A DNA stretch of 64,000 nucleotides. Source: Massilia yuzhufengensis. GTDB taxonomy: Bacteria > Pseudomonadota > Gammaproteobacteria > Burkholderiales > Burkholderiaceae_D. Each line of letters begins with the position of its first letter. Position 1 is the stretch's first letter. Below, one piece after another: positions 63,792-64,000 of the stretch. The position numbers and the translations under genes are program-made. The stretch is from assembly GCF_900112225.1 (NCBI RefSeq), contig NZ_FOLD01000002.1, positions 1-64,000 of the forward strand, in the 5' to 3' direction. A model generated the notes under the pieces. That model saw only the letters and a list, made by a program, of their open reading frames with translations. It was not told the origin of the DNA and searched no databases.

Positions 63792-64000
63792 TCAACCCTC
63801 CGCCTCGATTCCCAGCAAATCCTCCAGCCGCGCCAACGACGCGTCATCCTTGATGACCGAGCGCAGCCACGCGTGCAGCGGCTGTTCGCCCCAGCGCGCG
63901 GCCTTTTCGGCCAGGTAGGCCACCGGGCTGTGCGGCTCGGTGCGGCGGAAGAATGCGGCCACGCTGCGCAGCTGGGCCAGCGCCTGCTCGCGGCTGTGCA
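63792..64000 (-). CDS. tssA: TssA/ImpA-like type VI secretion protein, C-terminus (cut by window edge)
   Basis: The frame runs from the window edge to a TGA at 63792-63794. Its 68 residues include SREQALAQLRSVAAFFRRTE-PHSPVAYLAEKAARWG, the ImpA/VasJ-type C-terminal motif (EPHSP, AARWG) of TssA proteins, which help build the type VI sheath. The ending is SLARLEDLLGIEAEG. The rest lies outside the window, so completeness cannot be judged. Confidence 0.8.
   Translation of the reverse strand, partial: HSREQALAQLRSVAAFFRRTEPHSPVAYLAEKAARWGEQPLHAWLRSVIKDDASLARLEDLLGIEAEG

Overview
The window looks like chromosomal DNA of a high-GC betaproteobacterium. The housekeeping proteins (LysC, AccA, CysS, RNase R, RlmB, LpxH), the PHA phasin, the many hybrid sensor kinases and the TadE/TadG proteins best fit the Oxalobacteraceae (Massilia/Telluria/Duganella group). 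That placement is inferred from protein character; no rRNA is present.

Layout. Positions 1-14300 hold an IS4-type transposase tail, a MASE4-type hybrid histidine kinase, the copper exporter CopA with its CueR-type promoter, a 5'-truncated aryl-sulfate sulfotransferase, a GAF-PAS-PAS-GGDEF protein and a TonB receptor / YfiR-like / CHASE8-HAMP hybrid kinase operon. Positions 14300-27500 are rich in signalling and hydrolases. They include a FixJ-like regulator that has lost its phosphoacceptor segment, its GAF kinase, XapX, isochorismatase-like and DUF1275 proteins, a LuxR regulator with a YtcJ-type amidohydrolase and an alpha/beta hydrolase, two MFS exporters, a soluble kinase/NarL pair and a LysR regulator. 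Positions 27480-29070 hold an FNR-like box, a universal stress protein and a wrecked PHA synthase gene.

Positions 29074-38403 are the most distinctive part. A LuxR-type regulator is divergent from a six-gene operon of exported proteins: a 1249-residue PDZ/14-WD40/caspase protein, two small exported proteins, a second caspase with a DUF4384-like tail, and two OmpA-like proteins. The two divergent units share a mirrored 10-bp motif. I infer an envelope-located caspase system of unknown trigger and substrate.

Positions 38404-40143 are a gene graveyard: a dehydrogenase fragment, then an SDR and an AraC gene that have both lost their 5' ends at one shared junction. Positions 40345-43630 carry a membrane protein and a TadG-TadE-TadE cluster with no pilus machinery beside it.

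From 43800 onward the genes are mostly core: tRNA-Ser, lysC, tilS, accA, a 3-methyladenine glycosylase, cysS, two cyclophilins, lpxH, an orphan MqsA-like antitoxin, a GntR/ABC exporter operon, yceH-like, cysE, rlmB, rnr and two identical tRNA-Leu genes. The right end has cueR, which shares its operator with copA 57 kb away, a phasin, and the C-terminus of a TssA-like type VI secretion protein. REP-like palindromes recur in the intergenic spaces. One inverted pair supplies the stop codons of both lpxH and mqsA.
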